64,000 bases of DNA. Source: Agelaius tricolor (Eukaryota > Chordata > Aves > Passeriformes > Icteridae). Below the pieces are notes generated by a model. It saw only the letters and a list, made by a program, of their open reading frames with translations. It was not told the origin of the DNA and searched no databases. The stretch lies in contig JALJCS010000004.1 in assembly GCA_023055355.1 (NCBI GenBank), positions 16,522,001 through 16,586,000 of the forward strand, written 5' to 3'. The stretch's first letter is position 1; each line of letters starts with the position of its first letter. Both the position numbers and the translations under genes were made by a program. This document shows positions 28,540 to 39,320 of this stretch, in pieces.

Positions 28540-29085
28540 GTGCTGGCTGCCTTGGGTCAGCTTGTTGTCTTTTATATGCTGTGGGATAACTTCTAGGAGG
28601 ATCTGCTTAATGATTTTTCCAGGCAGACAGGTGAGGCTCACCAGTCTGTGGTTGCTCACATCTTCCTTTCTCCTCTTTTTAAAAATGGAAGTGATGTTTC
28701 CTTTTTTTCAGTCACCAGGGAGTTCGCCTGACTGCCTTGACTTTTCAAATATGATGAGATTGTTTTGGCTACAACATCAGCCAGTTCCCTCAGGATTCTG
28801 GAACATAGTTCATCTGGTCCTGTAGACTTGGAACTACTCAGCTACATCAAGTGATCCCAAACCTGCTCTTCACTTAATGGGAGAGACTTCACTCCCCCAT
28901 ACCCACATGGAAGATCATGGACTTTAATGGAAATGGTGACTGCCAGTGAAATCATTGAATAACTCATCTTTCTCCCTATCAGTCACCATCAGTTTTTCCT
29001 TCTTGCCTTTCCTTTCTGGCCTATGTCATACCGATAAGCCTGGGAAACAAGTTTTGCATTGATTCACTTATGTTATAGAAAAAGT
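28540..29085 (-). repeat. CR1 LINE reverse-transcriptase fragment
   Basis: Typical CR1 antisense landmarks occur in order: CTTCTAGGAGGATCTGCTTAATGATTTTTCC, GACAGGTGAGGCTCACCAGTCTG, TTTAAAAATGGAAGTGATGTTTCC, AGTCACCAGGGAGTTC, TTCAAATATGATG, CATCAGCCAGTTCCCTCAGGA, GTTCATCTGGTCCTGTAGACTTGGA and GATAAGCCTGGGAAACAAG. These are 5' of the part at 27628-28460 in the CR1 consensus and in the same orientation, so both are probably pieces of one insertion, split by the inverted-repeat arm. No open reverse-transcriptase frame remains. Confidence 0.82.
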
Positions 29086-29173
29086 AATTAATTTTATTTC
29101 TTTTGGCTTCCCTAGTATTTTCCAAGTGCTTTTCCTGTACTGAGAATGAACTTGTTAATATTTCACAAATACC

Positions 29174-29221
29174 AACATAAATAGAACATTTTGACTGATA
29201 CAGTGAAAAAAAAAATTACTT
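29174..29221 (-). repeat. Right arm of inverted repeat around CR1 segment
   Basis: This is the inverted partner of 28462-28507. It reads AACATAAATAGAACATTTTG, then ACTGATACAGTG, an A run and ATTACTT. The arms are about 670 bases apart with CR1 sequence between them. Confidence 0.8.
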
Positions 29222-32182
29222 CATGATTTCCTCAAGTAGAAGTAAATTATGGCTCCCAAGACGTCCTTTATCCTGGGTTTTCCTAGGTTTCCTTATCCTA
29301 TTTTCCTAGGTTTTTAATGCTTTGCTATGCAGTCTTTGCTAGTTTTGAACACTAAGTTAAAATAAAGAAATAACTAGGAAAAAAAAATTAAAAATCCTTT
29401 CATTTGGCTTTTGACACTTCACAATGGTCTTGTACCATTGGTATTGCAAGCAGTAGTGTGCCATCATTGTTCTGGACCTGCCATTAAAAGACGAACTGAA
29501 GAGTACGCTGCTGGTAGATTATTTTCTTTTTAATATCCACTAGATTGGACAGAAACCTGATACTTTAGAAAAACGAGGTCAGGTCAAAGGTCTAGTAAGT
29601 CATGAGGGTCTTATCATATGAGGCCCAGGAGCTTTCAGGGATTAGGGATCTTTGCCTCATTGCATGCTTACTTCTGTTTCAATTTTTTAAAAAAACAGTC
29701 CTTCAAATAAAATGCCATGTTTTGGTGGTAGAATTATTTTGTTTTCAGAAACTGACCCTGATTTTTTAAAAATCGAATATTTTGCATAAAATCATGTGGG
29801 TCAGTTTGTAAGCCAGAAAAGAGGAAGGGTGGAAAAAGGCAAAGGAGTACCTAACTGCTTGGAAGGAGGTCTCATGGAACAAAGGACTCTTTCCATTCAC
29901 TGTCTGCACAGTGCAGCCTCACACTGAGCCACACGAGAGCCATTGCTGCTGGTATTAGTGCTTCAAAAAAGACATGCTTCAGTGGAAACTTGAAACATAA
30001 AACCATTGTAACTTGGTTTAAGATTATACCTATTGAATATTAAGGGATAAGAAACATTATCTATGTAGATACCATCTAGCAAGGTATTTTTATGCAGTTC
30101 ATGCTGTGGATTCCTAGAATTAATTGGCAATTAGAGATTGCCAGAGAGAAAATGTGTGTAATGCCGTCAGACTTGCCAGTGCAAAAAAGCATCTTGACCT
30201 TCAGGTAATGAAGTTGAGGCGTTTTCATAAAAATCTAAATGTAAAATCTTTCCATCAAATACATAGTCTTAAATTGCTGTGGGTTATTTGGAGACATCTT
30301 TATTTTCTGTCAAGATCCACATGTCTAAAAATTTCCAGGGAATTTTCTGGAGAAATTGAGAATTACAATCTATCTTGTTTATCAAAAGTATTAAAATTAC
30401 CGAAAATAGTAACAGATAATCCAGATTAATTTACAAAGAAAATAAATTTGAAACATGGTCAAAAAAATAGTTTCTGATTAGCCTTTGCTGTCCAGAGGGC
30501 TGTGCTACTAAAGGGTTGTTTTACTAGAGTACAATCCTTTAGCAATCCTTTCTCTCACTGCATTATGCTTTTACTTTTTGCATCATTAGTATTTTTAGTT
30601 TTGCCTCTCAAAAGAAAGACATCCTATCTGTTCAGAAAGATACAGGTGTGTGGATATAAAATAAATGTTTAACAAATACCAGAGAATGGTTTTTTTACCA
30701 TTATTTAAAACAAAGCAATGGGCATTAATATCTTGGAGTCTAAGAGCAGAAGGGCAGAAACAGTTGTCTTTCCTTCTAGAAGTGTTGGTCTTTGAAGATA
30801 ACATTATTCTAAAAGACTGCATGTTCTCTAGTCTAATATATTTTTGTTTTGAATTGAATGATTAGATTAAATTTTACCCATTGGGCAAATTCTGGTTTTG
30901 AAACAGTTAAACTATAGTAGTGCCACCTTGAAGGGAGCTTGGGATGGAAGATATCTAATATTCAAATATTCCTTTTGTTGGCTCTTACGGGCTTCTGGAA
31001 AATTTGATGAAGCCTCTGTGAAGTGAGGAAGGCACACAGAATGCAGGCAGAAATTCCCCTAAGCTCAGCCAAGTGTATGGGGAAACAGCTCTGTTGTCAC
31101 TGCTGCACTTTTCCCTGTGTGACCTTTCTGAAATCTGCTTAGGATGCCAGGAGCTGAGCCCTGTGCAGAAGAACTGGGTTTTTAAAAGACTTTGAGAAGT
31201 CCCTGTTTTATTGAACTATGACTAAGATCTGTTATGGGCCTGCAACTTTTGCTGCCTGTATATTGAATGCTTAGGAAAAGTAGGTGAGAAGAAACACTGC
31301 CACCAAATAGAAACAATCATTACTTTGTGGAGGAATTTTTGACATATTAATTATTCAGAATAAATTTGCCTGTTCTTATGTCTGATTTTCAAATGGTTTG
31401 GGACAGCAGTAATTTTTTTTAAGATTTGGGCCAATGAAGAAAATCGATGATGCAACTGTAGTTAGGAAAAAAACAGTTCTTTCAAAGAGTGGAAAACAGA
31501 ATGTATAAAACCAGTAAGGTGGCTCTGTTAAAACTCCAGTGAGGAGGTTGGGTTTGTGAGCAATTTATTCTCCATGGTCTACATATCCCAAAGCACACCT
31601 CTTCTGTGACCTCAAAAGGAAATTTCTGCATGATGTGAGGGGCACTCGTATATCTTTATGATGGAAACAAACTCATTTTTATCATGTGATGAATCTTCAT
31701 GAATCCCAAAGCTCTTTGGCAAGCCAAAGGTATCTAACATCATACTAAGAAAATACGCTTCCCTTACAGTCAAATAGCAGCACCAGTTATATCTTCTTCC
31801 TTTCCTTAGGTGGTGTGGCAAATTTCTTTGGTCTCAACATAGTTTAGCCACAGATAACATTGTTAATCTTGGAAATTATACAAGATTATCTTAAAATTCA
31901 CATAAACAGATGTTTTTTTAAAACAATACAAGGTTGTTTCAACTCAGAAGTTACAGTGTTTATTCAGGCCCATAAGGACCAGGTGTTTGATGATGTGCTT
32001 CCTCCAGAATGACATGCATGCCTTTTGTTTCATCAAGATATTCATGTGGCTGAGACAACCATATTTGAACTATGTATGTTTTTTTAAGATGCTTGTGGTA
32101 ATATGTTGAAGTTACAGAATAAGCTCATACTTGTGTTTTCATTTCCTGTTTTAATCAAGGAAAAAAAAGAATTTTGTGATTA

Positions 32183-32385
32183 AAACACAGGACTGTAATT
32201 TCAGAGGTCTGGATTTAATTTCTGACTGTACTCCTGTCTCTGTGTGTGATTGCAGCAAGTTGTTTAACCTTTGTCTCTCCATGTTTTGTACATCAAATGG
32301 AGATGGCGGATCTTGGGAATTTTTTGCCTTCTTCTGCTATGGGATCAGATTATTTCAAAATGTTTTGGGTACGTTCTTCTCCCCA
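32183..32385 (+). repeat. MIR-like SINE (amniote type)
   Basis: The order of blocks matches an amniote MIR in sense: ACAGGACTG, TCAGAGGTCTGGATTTAATT, TGTGTGTGATTGCAGCAAGTTGTTTAACC (for the usual gtgacc-ttgggcaagtcacttaacc), CTCTCC...CATCAAATGGAGAT (for cctcagtttccccatctgtaaaatggggat), and a degraded 3' part. It is diverged but well ordered. Recognition is by eye from the known MIR core. Confidence 0.65.
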
Positions 32386-32397
32386 TAAAGTTTGGAA

Positions 32398-32445
32398 TGT
32401 TATCCTGTTTTATGAGTGAGGAACTGAGGCACAGATTTTCTTGGG
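32398..32445 (-). repeat. MIR-like SINE fragment, opposite orientation
   Basis: TTATCCTGTTTTATGAGTGA followed by GGAACTGAGGCACAG is a close match to the minus-strand MIR core (attatccccattttacagatgagg-aaactgaggcacag). It lies just after, and opposite to, the MIR at 32183-32385. Only the core is recognisable. Confidence 0.55.
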
Positions 32446-34788
32446 CTGGTCTACATTAAACAGCATGTGTTTGTCTTGGCAGATTTCCTGACTCCCTGAC
32501 AATCCAATTTGGGGATCTGGCTGAAACATGCTGCAATTCCCTCCTAGCCCCTGTGTGTCAGTTTCCTTTTTTTCTTTCAAGGCTGAGGGGGAGGCTGTAT
32601 TTCACCCTCCTGTGGGTTTGGGGCTCCTTTCAGGGGATTTTGATCCACAATCTCAGATCTACTTTTGACTTCATCATTTTAAATGTCCTTTGACAGTCCT
32701 TCAGGCCAAGACAGGAAATTTGGAGGAAGGACAGAACTAAAACCAAGGTTACACTAAATTTTTTCTCTTTTATCTATTTTAGAGTGCAATTTTTCCATTT
32801 TTCCTCTAATTATGTTGGATACAGCCTAGAAAGGCTCAGATGTTTATGACATCACAAATTAACATGTAACTAAAATTTATACTCTATTCTGCCCGGAGAT
32901 GTAGGGTGTGCTCAGAGGAAGCTGACAGTCTATCTTGTAATAAAACCCGATTTTTTAATCTAATGTTACTCATGCATTTCAAAAATTACTTCCCCCCCGC
33001 CCCACTCTTTTTAAACCCCAGAACTTGTGTAATTCAAGGCAGAGTTAAAGAGCAGTGGAAATACTGTTTTGGGTTGTTTTGCACCGCACCAAATCACAGC
33101 TTCTTCCCACACGACATTGCTACATCAGCTTGAATCTTCCACTTAAATGCTTTCTAATCACAAGTAAATAAATTATGAACAATCTAATGCATTTTATATT
33201 ATTTAGTGGATAGAAGTAGAAATTCAGTGTGCTTACAAAGTTGATGAATTTTAAAAGCCAGATATGTATTTAAACTAATATAAATACCATCTTGGAGTAG
33301 ACACAAGTGTCTGTGTTTCTGCCTCTTTTTGTCTGGGGAAACTATTACAAGTGGTAGGTTTTCTTCCTTTCTGTGAGAGGGAGAGAAGAACGGAAAAAAG
33401 ATGTTTGCAGGGAATATATAGGCAGAACAAATTATAATAGTTTGCTTCAATCTGTTATGCTCACTAACCCATGTTGCTCAGAACTCCCCAAAGACAAAGG
33501 AAGCTAAGCATATGCACAGGTGATTAAAAATAAATCTTTAAATAAATTAAAAACTCTGCCTTGAAAGTTTTACCCTCTTTTTTGCTATTGTATAAATCAA
33601 GTGCCCTTGTGTGAATTAAACTGTAATGCAGATGCACTGCTTTACTGAGAGAGACTGGTGTCAAAGACAAAATAGCAACCCTACAGGACTTGACTTGTAT
33701 TTGGGCAAGGTTTCTAAATACCTTAGGAAGACGTAGTATTTAGTTATATTTCTTACAGTTAAGCTAACTTAGGGTTAAATGTCAGAAGTGCTTGCCCACT
33801 TGTTATTAGCAGTACTGTCAAGATACTTTTAAATACTTTTAAATGGGTTGGCTCAGGCATTGTACGGAATGTAATTCATTATATGTGGGCTACAAGCATG
33901 CACTACACCAAACAACACAAACACTTCCTTTCCTGAGGGTTCTTTTTCAAAAATTTAGGCCTTTAGCTTTATATAAATATTTAAGGGAGCTGATGTTTTC
34001 TGTGGGTGAGAATTCTGTTTATTTGGAGAACCTGCTTCCTACTCTGCAGAATAGTGGCTAGGTTTTTGGTAGCCAAAAAAGCCCAGGCTGTCATATCAGG
34101 CGAGCTGTAAGGTGTGGCTCATAAGCTGTGAAATACATGGCAAAGAGCCAGTTTACAGCTCTTTGTAAATGTGTGACCCCAACACGCCCTCTTCCAGCAA
34201 ATTCCAGATCAGCAGCAGGTGCTTAGGTTTTATCAGCTCAGAAAAACAGTTTATATTAAACTACCAAAGAAGTTGCAAGCAAAGTTAAACACTTGTTATT
34301 CCCTTAAAGGATATATGTAAATTGATATTCAAAGTAGTAATGGCCCTTGGGGTTTTGGCAAGTAGCTACTGCAGCTGTTGGACATCCCTGATATAACCAG
34401 CAATCTTTAGTGTGTTTAGATTTTACTTCTTTCCCTCTATCCCTCTCCTACTCTCATTTGTTCAGTAGCTTAAATGGCTTTCAAAGTATTTATTGTATGT
34501 CTTACAAAAGGACAGTTATATGTCCCTGAGACTTCCTGTAGGCATTTGATGCCACATTGAGTTTAATTAGAGTTCCTTAGGATGCTGAATAGCCTTTAAG
34601 TGCATATAAGGAAAGGGTGAATGTTCTAGTTAGGCACAAAGATAAAGGAACACTATTCTAATGAAAAGTAGGTAATTTAACAAAATGAGATAATGCTGGA
34701 ACACCATACCATAAATCATCCTTTCAATTTTTATGGCTTTATGGTTAGATTTTTCCCTACTTTTGTATTATTATGTTCTCTATTTCAG

Positions 34789-34853
34789 TTTGAAAGAGCC
34801 AAAAAACCTAGATGCAGCTAATCTAGTGTACTTGAGAAAAAGTCAAACAGATG
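34789..34853 (+). other. Possible cryptic exon in intron 4
   Basis: A 65-base segment follows a good acceptor (ttctctatttcag) and ends at a GT donor (G|GTACGA). In the phase left by exon 4 it is open for its full length (peptide beginning HLKEPKNLDAANL). Joining it to exon 5 would shift frame, so it cannot be a cassette exon in a full receptor. I recognise no similarity; it is probably a chance pseudo-exon. Confidence 0.15.
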
Positions 34854-35118
34854 GTACGAACCAATAATATTTGAACAATTCTACTCAAAATTAAATAACA
34901 TTAACAGTGATGGAGGGAATTGTTTTTGGAGAAGGCGAAAGAAAATTCATTAAGAAAAATCTGTTCTTTTAAATTGGTATTGTTTTGTTAAGTCTAAAGT
35001 CTGAAGTATTTGAGGTATTACTACTCTAAAAGTAGGGCTGCAAGAAGCATGTGTCATCATCAGTTTCTCATACTCCTCAGAAAGCTTAATCTTAACTAGT
35101 AGAGGAGTAAACACACAG

Positions 35119-35192
35119 AATAGAAAATAATATAATAAAATACAATACAATAAAGTGTAATACAGAGCAATACAGCACAATAAAATACAGTA
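35119..35192. repeat. Degenerate AATAC/AATAA microsatellite
   Basis: About 14 imperfect pentanucleotide units based on AATAC, AATAA and AATAT sit directly left of the 3' end of the CR1 fragment at 35196. Adjacency suggests the simple repeat grew from, or targeted, the LINE tail. Confidence 0.75.
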
Positions 35193-35195
35193 GCT

Positions 35196-35835
35196 CCAGT
35201 TGGCTGGTACCTACAATGATCATTAGTTCCAGCTTCCTGATCACCCTATTGACAAAAGTTAAAGCCCATTATTAAGACCATTGTTCAAATGCCTCCTTTT
35301 AAGGCACTAACAGGCACAGGGCATTCACCACCTCTTTAGAGAGCCTGTTTAAGTATGACCACCCTCTTGGTAAGGTAATGTTTCCTGTTGTCCATTCAGA
35401 ACCTCCTCTGATGCAGCTCCCTCCTCCCCTTCTCGGGAAGCCATAGGGAGCAGTGAGGTCACCCGCCAGCCTCCTTCTCTCCAAAAGCAGCCAAATCCAA
35501 AATCCTTAGCCACTCTTCAGGTACATACCTTCCAGCCCATCCACCATCTCTGTTGTCCTCCTCCAGACCATCCCAGGACCTTCTTCCCACCCTTCTCAGA
35601 GTGTGGGGCCCAGCACTGCACACGGGACTCGGGGTGAGGCGCACCAGGGCTGAATCCAGCAGGATGATCCCAATCCCAGCTGGTGATGCTGTGTCTGCTG
35701 CACCCCAGGATGGGGTTTGCCCTCCTGGCTGCCCGGACACACACTGCTGGCTCACCCTGAGCTGCTGCCTACCAGCACCCCCAGATCCCTTTTGCAGGCC
35801 TGGGGATCCTGCTGCATCCCTTTTTCTATGGCTTT
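35196..35835 (-). repeat. CR1 LINE 3' fragment, GC-rich
   Basis: Read antisense to CR1, it contains CACCACCTCTTTAGAGAGCCTGTTTAAGT, GACCACCCTCTTGGTAAGG, GAACCTCCTCTGATGCAGCT, a GCAGTGAGGTCACCC block, CCACCATCTCTGTTGTCCTCCTCCAGACC, GTGGGGCCCAGCACTGCACAC, GGGTGAGGCGCACCAGGGCTGA, GCACCCCAGGATGGGGTTTGCCCTCCTGGCTGCC, ACACACTGCTGGCTCA and CCCAGATCCCTTTTGCA, all CR1 landmarks in order. It is noticeably richer in G and C than the surrounding intron. Overlapping open frames here on both strands (35459-35846) are repeat-derived and not genes. Confidence 0.85.
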
Positions 35836-35840
35836 CCCAG

Positions 35841-35906
35841 CCATAGAGTCATTTAAGTAGGAAAAGACCCTTAAGTTCATTGAGTCCAACCATAAAATGC
35901 TACATT
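35841..35906 (-). repeat. Short second CR1 3' end
   Basis: CCATAGAGTCATTTAAGTAGG-AAAAGACC...TCATTGAGTCCAACCATAAA is the reverse complement of the 3' end of another CR1 subfamily. It abuts the previous fragment and stops after about 65 bases, so it is either a severely truncated insertion or a site that the larger copy inserted beside. Confidence 0.65.
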
Positions 35907-35954
35907 ACATAAAGGCATACTCTCAGCTCAAATATCTGTTAAATTATGCAGGAA

Positions 35955-36025
35955 TTTGTAACATGGCACCTCTACAAGCACGCCTTAGTAGCTAAGGTGT
36001 GCTTGTAGATGTGCCTTGTTACAGA
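35955..36025 (+). other. 71-nt near-perfect hairpin in intron 4
   Basis: Positions 35955-35988 pair with 35992-36025 around a 3-nt loop (TAG): 34 pairs, of which two are mismatches (35964/36016 and 35970/36010) and two are G-T pairs. The arm centre is CTCTACAAGCAC. It lies on the sense strand of ROR2, about 50 bases beyond a CR1 end. Such a hairpin could be an intronic microRNA-like precursor, a small palindromic transposable-element remnant, or an inverted micro-duplication. I do not recognise the arm as a known microRNA, and the very small terminal loop is atypical for one. Confidence 0.75.
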
Positions 36026-38250
36026 GCTGAAGCTGTAGTCACTTTTCAGGTTGGAGGTGCTGTAGATTTCTACTCATTTGTAGATAGCTGCAAAGTAGCA
36101 TTTTTACACTGCACTTGGTAATTATAGACAACCTCAGTGTGTAATGAAGTTTAGCTACATATTTTTTTACAGGGTTGGGGAATAGAGAGAAAAGTGATAA
36201 CCTAACGCAACATCAGTAGTTTCAGGATTCAGATACTCCATCAAGAATGTGCTGCGAGTGATCATTGTAGCTTTATATACTCTATGGCTCAGACTGACAG
36301 GTGTATCAGTATATACAGGATCTCACTTTTTAAGCATTAAGAACTAAATGCTGAAACAGGAAACCTGGGGAAGCATTTGTTCTCCTAATTGAGTATGCCA
36401 CATATTTTGGTTTGGGAACAGTTTATTAATGTTAAACCCAATTACATTAATTTACAGAGCTGTGGTTTTGGCACAATTGCTACTCACAGAGTATCAAGCT
36501 AATGATGTTTGCATAGCATCATGGGTGTGGCATCTGAAAATAAATTAACTCTGACTTCAGAATATGAGGTATTTTGCCTGTGGAACAATGCAGCCAGCAT
36601 CCACTATTATTATGCAGAAAGATTTAAATGCAGAAATATTTTAATGGAAAAATATGACAGTCAGGATTAATTGTTTGTATACAGAAAAAAAAAAAGAAAA
36701 AGATGAAAGGGGTCTTTAAAATACAGTCTGATAAACATTCAGTAAGTAAAATTTCAAGTCCAAAGGAAAAAAAGTATGGGGGAAGTTACCTTTGGCATTA
36801 TGTCAAGGCTGGACAAGCACTCCAGCATCCCAGCAATTTTGGGTGATTCAGGGCACTCCTACCCCAGCTCCAGAAAAGGCAAGCTACAGACCCGAAGTTT
36901 GTTCATTTTCACCTTCTTCTAGTGGCTGAAGCAGACGTGTGTCTGTTTATTTTTAATTTTTGAGAATTCTACAGGCCTTGCTTGAAACTGTCATAGAATT
37001 TCCTGTGGAGAAAAAGCTAATTTTCCTAATTTGGAAAAAAACAACAAACCTATTATGTGAAATTATGACGACACACAAAAATTATTTGATGAGTTCTGGA
37101 TTCCTTAGCCATGCTAGCCAGACCTCGGCTGCTGGAACAGATGACAAGTGGATAACACTAATAATAGACTGCTGTCTGCAGTACAGACCAGCCCAGAGGT
37201 GGAGACACACCCTTAGTCATCCATTGACAGAAATGGCGAGACACAAAAACCGTTAGGTTTTGCTCTCGATTTGAGGGAGACGTGCTCCCCTGGTGGTAGC
37301 CATGGTATGCATCCCTGCCCTGACTCTTCATCCTGCTTCCACTGTCCCTGTCCTCCAGGGCCCAAGGCAAACTCCTCACAGCAGCGCCTCAGTTTACCTT
37401 AGGGGATACCCGTGGGTGCCAAGCAGTTTTCCTGTGTCACACACAAAGGGTGCAAAGCCTGCTCTAGGCACAGTGTTTGGAGAATAGCAGGTGCACTCGT
37501 AGACTGGGCTTATGAGTGCATTTAGGTGGAAATTACATAAAGGCTGGACAAATTCAGGCAGTGTTTCATGGGAAGAGACAAAGTCTGTTCCATGTCTCGT
37601 GTCTGCTCAGTAGCAAGACAATGTGACAGCATCACAACCAAGTGGCTGCTCCTTCTACTAGTAGTGGTTGTGTTTGGGGCTTTAATTTATTTTTTTTCTA
37701 AAGAGAAATAAAATATTAAAAAAAAATCCATGTCCTTATTTTGTAAAACATCTAACAATTTTCCTAAAAGTTACCAAAATTAAAAAGGCAAAAATTATCT
37801 TTTGACTGTGGAAAATTTAATCTCAAAATTTAATCCCATATCGAAGGGAAGGTATGATAATTGTTTGTAATGTTGGGAAGTATTCACAAACTCTAACTTT
37901 CTGCAGCATTGCCTAGAATTATCTCTTATTGCATCCATAAAAAGTAGCAGAGAAACTAACAAATATATCATATTGTCACTTAGATGTTTTTAAAAACATA
38001 ATTTAAAAGATGTCAACTTTTTCAAGCAGATAGAATATGCTAATTTTTCCTTAAGACTGGAAAACTGACACTTCAGTATTATATGTTCTTAAATACTTGA
38101 TGTTTCTGTAGTTTGAATGAAAGTGTTCTGCAAAAGACTTTGAAGATGCACACTTCTACATATAATTATATAGCAAATTTATAGTTGATGCTGTGATCAT
38201 TTCTAGCTGTTTTACAAAGCTCTCTGCTATCAGATGTAACTGATGTAACT

Positions 38251-38271
38251 GATACCATCTGTATCAGATGG
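38251..38271. repeat. Short perfect stem-loop
   Basis: TACCATCTG and CAGATGGTA form a 9-bp stem with loop TAT. It follows two GATGTAACT units (38233-38250). It is too short to assign a function. Confidence 0.6.
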
Positions 38272-38884
38272 TAACTGAGAAAATCCATCTTTGTTCTGTT
38301 TTTAAAAAAACAGAAGAAAGAAGAAAAAAATTATGACAGTACAGTTATTTTCACTTTTTCATGTGCTCATATTCTTCCAGAAATGATCACATTTTTAATG
38401 GCATGGACACTTAAAACATTTAATATTGAATTTTGACGTTTTAACTTTTTACAAAAATGTTCTAACTTTTTAACCTCTTATAAAATGGCAGAAAGTACTT
38501 TGTAGAAAGCTTATATTCCCCATAATTAAAAAAAAAAGAGAAAAAAAGCCAACCGAAATGAAAAGCTTTCAGACATTTCCACAGGATTTAATTTTTAGGT
38601 TTTAAATGATTCCTTTGTCCTTCTTTTAACCTTCCCTCCTGTTTGGATTTTTATAACTTGCAATTTTCAGCCATGCTTGCAGTCTTTTCTTTCAAGACTT
38701 TCTACTTCCTGCCTGTCTTCCTGGCTTATATATATAGGTCTATCAGTAGATTTAAACCAACTGAACTATAGTAAAAAATTCCTGTTTGTGCATAAGATCT
38801 GCTTCTGTAGGTAAATCACAATGCATTAAGGTCCACCTAAAAATGTAAAGGACTTTGTAAAAGAAAAAAATTACCATATTGATC

Positions 38885-39320
38885 TTATCTCTGGTGGCAT
38901 TTAGAGAGTGGGGTGAGGATCACACCAGACAAGGTCAGAGTAGCCTGGTGGGAGGTGGGCTGCCCTTCTCTCACCCATTCACAGCATGAGAAGGGACCCC
39001 AACTCCCAGGCCAGTTCCCCTTGGTCAGATATCCCTTCCCCCACTCTCTCAGCAACACAGCCATCAAACTTCTTTTCTCCTTCTCCTGCATTGCTGTCCC
39101 ATCTTCCCTGGTAGCTGACGTGATCTCTTAGTCACATCCCTCCTTTGCTGAAGCCCAGCCACCCAGGTGGAGCTGCCTGGTCCCCTATACTGGCCCCAAG
39201 GCATGAGCAACCCCACTGCTGGAGCCCCCTCTGAGCTGCCCAGGATGGCCCTGCTGGGCTTTTTTTTGCTGTCTGATACAGCAGCAGTTCAGAGATTTTC
39301 AGCTGGCGGACTTTTCTAAG
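38885..39320. other. GC-rich segment of intron 4, unassigned
   Basis: This segment is clearly richer in C and G than the flanking AT-rich intron and contains C-rich stretches (for example around 39150-39250). Open frames on both strands (38913-39131 +, 38885-39091 -) are short and carry no domain. It may be an interspersed repeat or LTR relic that I cannot name. Confidence 0.3.

Noticed and set aside
35459..35846. Overlapping GC-rich open frames on both strands, possibly a CpG-island promoter or gene
   Set aside because: The whole stretch follows CR1 landmarks in order; composition and frames are repeat-derived.
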